DNA of 64,000 nucleotides from Insolitispirillum peregrinum (GTDB lineage: Bacteria > Pseudomonadota > Alphaproteobacteria > Rhodospirillales > Rhodospirillaceae). The position numbers and the translations under genes were made by a program. Location: NCBI RefSeq assembly GCF_042665255.1, contig NZ_JBHTCD010000022.1; one strand, written 5' to 3'. Positions 60,828-64,000 of the stretch are shown here, one piece after another (the first letter of the stretch is position 1; every line of letters begins with the position of its first letter). Under the pieces are notes generated by a model. It saw only the letters and a program-made list of their open reading frames with translations, was not told where the DNA came from and did not search any database.

Positions 60828-61792
60828 TGCACAAGATTGTCTTCCTCGACCGTTCGACCATTGCACCGCAAATCACCGTGCGTCGCCCGGCGTTTGCGCA
60901 TGAGTACGTCGAGCATCAAAAGACCACCGTCGATCAGGTGGTCGAGCGGCTGGCCGGGGCGTCGATTGCCATCACCAACAAGGTGCCGCTGACCGCCGAG
61001 GTGCTGGCGCAGTTGCCGGACCTGAAGCTGGTGGCGGTTGCCGCCACCGGCACCGATTGTGTTGATAAGGCGTGGTGCCAGCAGCATGGCATCGCGGTCA
61101 GCAACATCCGGGGCTATGCGATCAACACCGTGCCGGAACACACCTTTGCCCTGATCCTCGCCCTGCGGCGGTCGATTGTGCCCTATCGTCAGGACGTGCT
61201 GGCGGGGGAATGGCAAAAGGCCAGCCAGTTCTGTTTCTTCAACCACCCGATCCGCGACCTTGGCGGCTCACGGCTGGGGATTATCGGCGAAGGCGTGCTG
61301 GGTCAGCGGGTGGCTGAGCTGGGGCGGGCCTTTGGCATGACCCCGTTGTTTGCCGCCCACAAGAATGCGCCGCCGATGGGGCCGCTGTACACCCCATGGG
61401 ATGAGGTGCTGCAAACCAGCGACATCATTTCGATCCATTGCCCGCTGACTCCGGCCACCCGCAACCTGCTGGGGCTGGCCGAGTTCCGCCAGATGAAGCG
61501 CAAGCCGTTGATCATCAATACCGCGCGCGGTGGTCTGGTGGTCGAGGATGATCTGGTGACGGCGCTGGACGAGGGCCTGATCAGCGGCATCGGCTTTGAT
61601 GTCACCGACGGCGAACCGCCCGCCGCCGACAGCCCGATGATGCGGCTGGCCCATCGTCCAAACGTCATCCTGACCCCGCATGTGGCGTGGGCGTCGGACG
61701 AGGCGATGCAAACCCTGTCTGACCAGTTGATTGACAATATCGAGAACTTTGTCAACGGCACCCCCAGCAATCTGGTGGCAGGGAGCTTCTGA
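60827..61792 (+). CDS. D-2-hydroxyacid dehydrogenase (hydroxypyruvate/glycerate type)
   Basis: 321 residues, NAD(P)-dependent. Dinucleotide motif GEGVLG 154-159, catalytic Arg234 in NTARGG, Glu263 in DVTDGEPP and His285 in TPHVAW. It resembles glycerate dehydrogenases, which interconvert hydroxypyruvate and D-glycerate. AAGGA at 60813 favours the ATG at 60827, overlapping the transketolase stop. A GTG at 60824 is possible. It feeds the glycerate kinase gene 2 bases downstream. Confidence 0.92.
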   Translation: MHKIVFLDRSTIAPQITVRRPAFAHEYVEHQKTTVDQVVERLAGASIAITNKVPLTAEVLAQLPDLKLVAVAATGTDCVDKAWCQQHGIAVSNIRGYAINTVPEHTFALILALRRSIVPYRQDVLAGEWQKASQFCFFNHPIRDLGGSRLGIIGEGVLGQRVAELGRAFGMTPLFAAHKNAPPMGPLYTPWDEVLQTSDIISIHCPLTPATRNLLGLAEFRQMKRKPLIINTARGGLVVEDDLVTALDEGLISGIGFDVTDGEPPAADSPMMRLAHRPNVILTPHVAWASDEAMQTLSDQLIDNIENFVNGTPSNLVAGSF

Positions 61793-61794
61793 TC

Positions 61795-63093
61795 ATGACC
61801 ACAGCGGGACGTTCCTTTACCTCTGCGCAGGCAGGCGACCTGCTGCGGCGTCTGTTTGCAACAGCGGTGGGAGCGGCCCAGCCAGCGCTCGCCATCCCCC
61901 CTCTGCTGCCCGCGTTATCCCTCCCACGGCAGGGCGGTCGGCTGGTGGTGGTGGGCGCTGGCAAAGCCTCGGCGGCGATGGCCAAAGCGGTGGAAGACCA
62001 CTGGGACGGTCCTCTGTCCGGGCTGGTGATCACCCGCTATGGCTACGCCGAGCCGTGCCAGCGGATTGAAATCGTCGAAGCCGCCCACCCGGTCCCCGAT
62101 CAGGCCGGGCTGGAGGCTACGCAGCGCCTGTTCCGGCTGGCCGAAGGCCTGAGCGAGCAGGATACCGTGCTGTGCCTGATCTCGGGGGGTGGCTCGGCAT
62201 TGCTGGCCGCGCCTTTGCCGGGGCTGACGCTGGCCGACAAGCAGCAGGTCAATCAGGCGTTGTTGACCTCGGGGGCGACCATCAGTGAAATGAATGTCGT
62301 CCGTCGTCACCTGTCGGCAGTGAAGGGCGGGCGTCTGGCCGCAGCCTTTTATCCGGCGCGGGTGGTGACGCTGGTGCTGTCCGATGTGCCGGGCGATAAC
62401 CCGGTCGATATCGCCTCTGGCCCGACCATCGGCGACCCGACCACCTGCGCCGATGCGCTGGCGATTGTGCGGCGCTATGGCCTCGACCTGCCAGCGGCGG
62501 CGCTCGATATCCTGACCTCGGGGGCGGGGGAGAGCGTCAAGCCCGATGATCCGCGTTTGCAGCGGGCCGAAACCCACCTGATCGCAACGCCGCTGATGGC
62601 CCTCGAGGCCGCCGCCGCCGTTGGGCGCGAGGCAGGCTTTGCGGTCCACATTCTGGGCGACGCCCTGGAAGGCGAAGCCCGCGACGTCGGCAAGGTGATG
62701 GCCGGTCTGGCCCGCCATGTCGCCCGCCATCAACAGCCCTTTACTGCGCCTTGCATCCTGCTGTCCGGCGGCGAAACCACCGTCACCGTGCGCGGCAATG
62801 GACGCGGCGGGCGCAACGTTGAATTCCTGCTGTCGCTGGCGATCACCCTTGCCGGGGAGGCCGGTGTGTACGGGCTGGCGGCAGACACCGATGGTGTCGA
62901 TGGCCGCGAAGAGGTCGCCGGAGCGGTGATCACCCCCGACACCCTCGACCGCGCTCTGGCCGCCGGGGTGCGCCCGCTGGAGGCGCTGGACAGCAACGAC
63001 GCCCACAGTTTCTTCGCTGCCATCGGTGATCAGGTGATCACCGGCCCGACGCGCACCAATGTCAACGATTTCCGGGCGATACTGGTGGTGTAG
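61795..63093 (+). CDS. Glycerate 2-kinase (MOFRL/GckA family)
   Basis: 432 residues. Converts D-glycerate and ATP to 2-phosphoglycerate, which enters lower glycolysis. VVVGAGKASAAMAKA, LCLISGGGSALLAAPLPG, VLSDVPGDNPVDIASGPT, and the MOFRL region LLSGGETTVTVRGNGRGGRNVEFLLSLA with C-terminal ITGPTRTNVNDFRAILV are family signatures. Last gene of the cluster. The bases after it (63094-63169) hold a GGGGCGCTGCCCCGCCCC palindromic stretch but no clear terminator. Confidence 0.94.
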   Translation: MTTAGRSFTSAQAGDLLRRLFATAVGAAQPALAIPPLLPALSLPRQGGRLVVVGAGKASAAMAKAVEDHWDGPLSGLVITRYGYAEPCQRIEIVEAAHPVPDQAGLEATQRLFRLAEGLSEQDTVLCLISGGGSALLAAPLPGLTLADKQQVNQALLTSGATISEMNVVRRHLSAVKGGRLAAAFYPARVVTLVLSDVPGDNPVDIASGPTIGDPTTCADALAIVRRYGLDLPAAALDILTSGAGESVKPDDPRLQRAETHLIATPLMALEAAAAVGREAGFAVHILGDALEGEARDVGKVMAGLARHVARHQQPFTAPCILLSGGETTVTVRGNGRGGRNVEFLLSLAITLAGEAGVYGLAADTDGVDGREEVAGAVITPDTLDRALAAGVRPLEALDSNDAHSFFAAIGDQVITGPTRTNVNDFRAILVV

Positions 63094-63169
63094 GGGGGGG
63101 GAAGTGTGCGGGGCGCTGCCCCGCCCCCCGCTGGGGCCAGTCGGCCCCAGGCCCCATGAATGGGCTATG

Positions 63170-63737
63170 TTACAGGCGGAAACGGTTGCGCAGGCCAAGG
63201 CCGATCAGGAACAGGAACAGATAGCTTAGGAACCCGTGCAGCATACTCAGCCCGGCAGCAAGCGGAGGGAGGGGGCTGCCGAACAGGTTTTTGCTGGCGG
63301 CGCTGGCGATGTCTTTGGTGATTGGCAGGAAAGAGACGATGTGGGTGGCAGCCAAAAGAGTACTGTTGATACAGGTGTCCAGAGTAGTCGGGGTAGGTGA
63401 CGCCCAGACAAAGCCTGCTGTGATTAAGATCGAAATGGACAATAGCCAGCAAACAGGGCGTGCAACGCTTTGGCCATAATTGCTGGTCGCACTGAACAGT
63501 ATGTCCATAATAGACGCCCAAAAGCCAAGAGATATCCAGCGCTTGGCCCGATTTTCATCGGCAGAAAAATGTAGAGCCGAGGCATGATCTTTTACCGATT
63601 CGGCCATTTCTTTCAAGCGGCGTAGACGGGCAGAATCTTCCGGTTCATCTGCTCGTCGAGCGAGGTGGCCAATACAACCTAGCCAGCTCCATGGTTTTGG
63701 TGTGATGCGTTTGAGGCAAGGTCTGAATTCAGAGCCC
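63170..63737 (-). pseudogene. 3-prime remnant of a pentapeptide-repeat-linked membrane protein gene, cut by an IS
   Basis: Minus-strand remnant of about 185 residues with three hydrophobic segments. It ends in FLIGLGLRNRFRL, and includes SNYGQSVARPVCWLL. This is the C-terminal part typical of proteins with pentapeptide repeats followed by a membrane domain (recalled family pattern). The N-terminal part is missing because the reading frame runs into the IS left end near 63738. GC is lower than in neighbouring genes. Confidence 0.7.
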
Positions 63738-64000
63738 GTCCGGAATGTTCTTGAGACTGATGAATATGTTGTGATTTCATGATCCCCCAGACAAATCCGG
63801 AGGGCACATGTGGACGGAAGAGAACCGGCGGGTCTATGAGCGTCGCGGTCTGCGGTATCCGAGTGATCTGACGGACGAGGAATGGGCGCTGGTCGAACCA
63901 TTGATCCCTCCCGCGAAACGTGGCGGGCGCCGGCGGACGGTGAACATCCGCGAGGTGTTGAACGGCATTTTTTACGTGCTGATGACCGGGTGCCAGTGGC
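63738..64000 (+). mobile_element. IS5-family insertion sequence, left part only
   Basis: Left end probably near GAGCCCGTCC at 63738; the right end lies outside the window. It contains the start of a transposase gene. It interrupts a membrane-protein gene. Confidence 0.75.
63808..64000 (+). CDS. IS5-family transposase, N-terminal part
   Basis: Starts ATG at 63808 after GGAGGG. The translation begins MWTEENRRVYERRGLRYPSD, then DLTDEEWALVEPLIPPAKRGG, then VLNGIFYVLMTGCQW, the N-terminal helix domain of IS5-type transposases. The frame is open to the window end, so the gene is partial. Confidence 0.9.
   Translation, partial: MWTEENRRVYERRGLRYPSDLTDEEWALVEPLIPPAKRGGRRRTVNIREVLNGIFYVLMTGCQW

Noticed and set aside
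63105..63150. GC-rich palindromic stretch as terminator after the glycerate kinase gene
   Set aside because: Stem is possible, but no T-run follows; it resembles the dispersed GGGGCC repeats instead.
1..64000. tRNA, rRNA and riboswitch genes
   Set aside because: No tRNA-like cloverleaf, rRNA sequence or known riboswitch core was recognised by reading; weak candidates were not supported enough to list.

Overview
The window looks like a chromosomal segment of an alphaproteobacterium, most likely from the Rhodospirillales side of the class (the order is an inference). The reasons are the CckA and CtrA cell-cycle regulators embedded in flagellar gene clusters, a TTAA-N7-TTAA CtrA box, GC-rich coding with GC-rich third positions, and several families of short palindromic repeats scattered between genes. 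No rRNA or tRNA gene was seen.

Layout. 52-7157 (minus strand) is a flagellar export operon: an FlhB-C-terminus-like protein, an unknown protein, fliO, fliP, fliQ, fliR and flhB, followed by cckA. After a lone alkB, 8164-9460 (plus) carries flgB-flgC-fliE, ending at a clear terminator. 9945-11152 is a lower-GC patch with a small unknown protein and a sulfotransferase-like protein. 11387-20490 holds a flavodoxin, an L,D-transpeptidase and a signalling module: hybrid kinase, REC-EAL phosphodiesterase and a lone receiver, with an unknown gene divergent from it. 20682-24562 has a small membrane protein, fliJ and fliI, and divergently ctrA. 24620-27445 has an XRE/MmyB-type regulator and a periplasmic-sensor diguanylate cyclase.

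28258-38910 is a polyamine/GABA locus: a four-gene ABC importer, a PuuR-like repressor, gabD, gabT and a putrescine-type aminotransferase. Together these would import putrescine-like compounds and convert them to succinate. Similar TTTTAAAC-type sequences occur at its promoters. 39277-46661 is a TonB-dependent uptake cluster (DUF2946-like protein, receptor, TonB, ExbB, two ExbD, PepSY membrane protein, LysR). Its second exbD carries an in-frame amber codon. 47505-48179 is a CRISPR array of ten full repeats and one truncated repeat, with no cas genes in the window. 48404-51487 encodes glutathione-dependent formaldehyde oxidation (frmA, fghA) beside a divergent LysR gene.

51829-63093 is the most interesting part. 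A GcvA-like LysR regulator is divergent from a long run of genes: a split transketolase, an SDR dehydrogenase, a TRAP transporter, a second full-length transketolase, a D-2-hydroxyacid dehydrogenase and glycerate 2-kinase. The full-length transketolase has lost most of the usual phosphate-binding residues, and the TRAP binding protein keeps the carboxylate-binding arginine. I infer a catabolic route for a non-phosphorylated sugar acid that feeds glycerate into lower glycolysis. At the right edge an IS5-type element interrupts a membrane-protein gene and runs out of the window.
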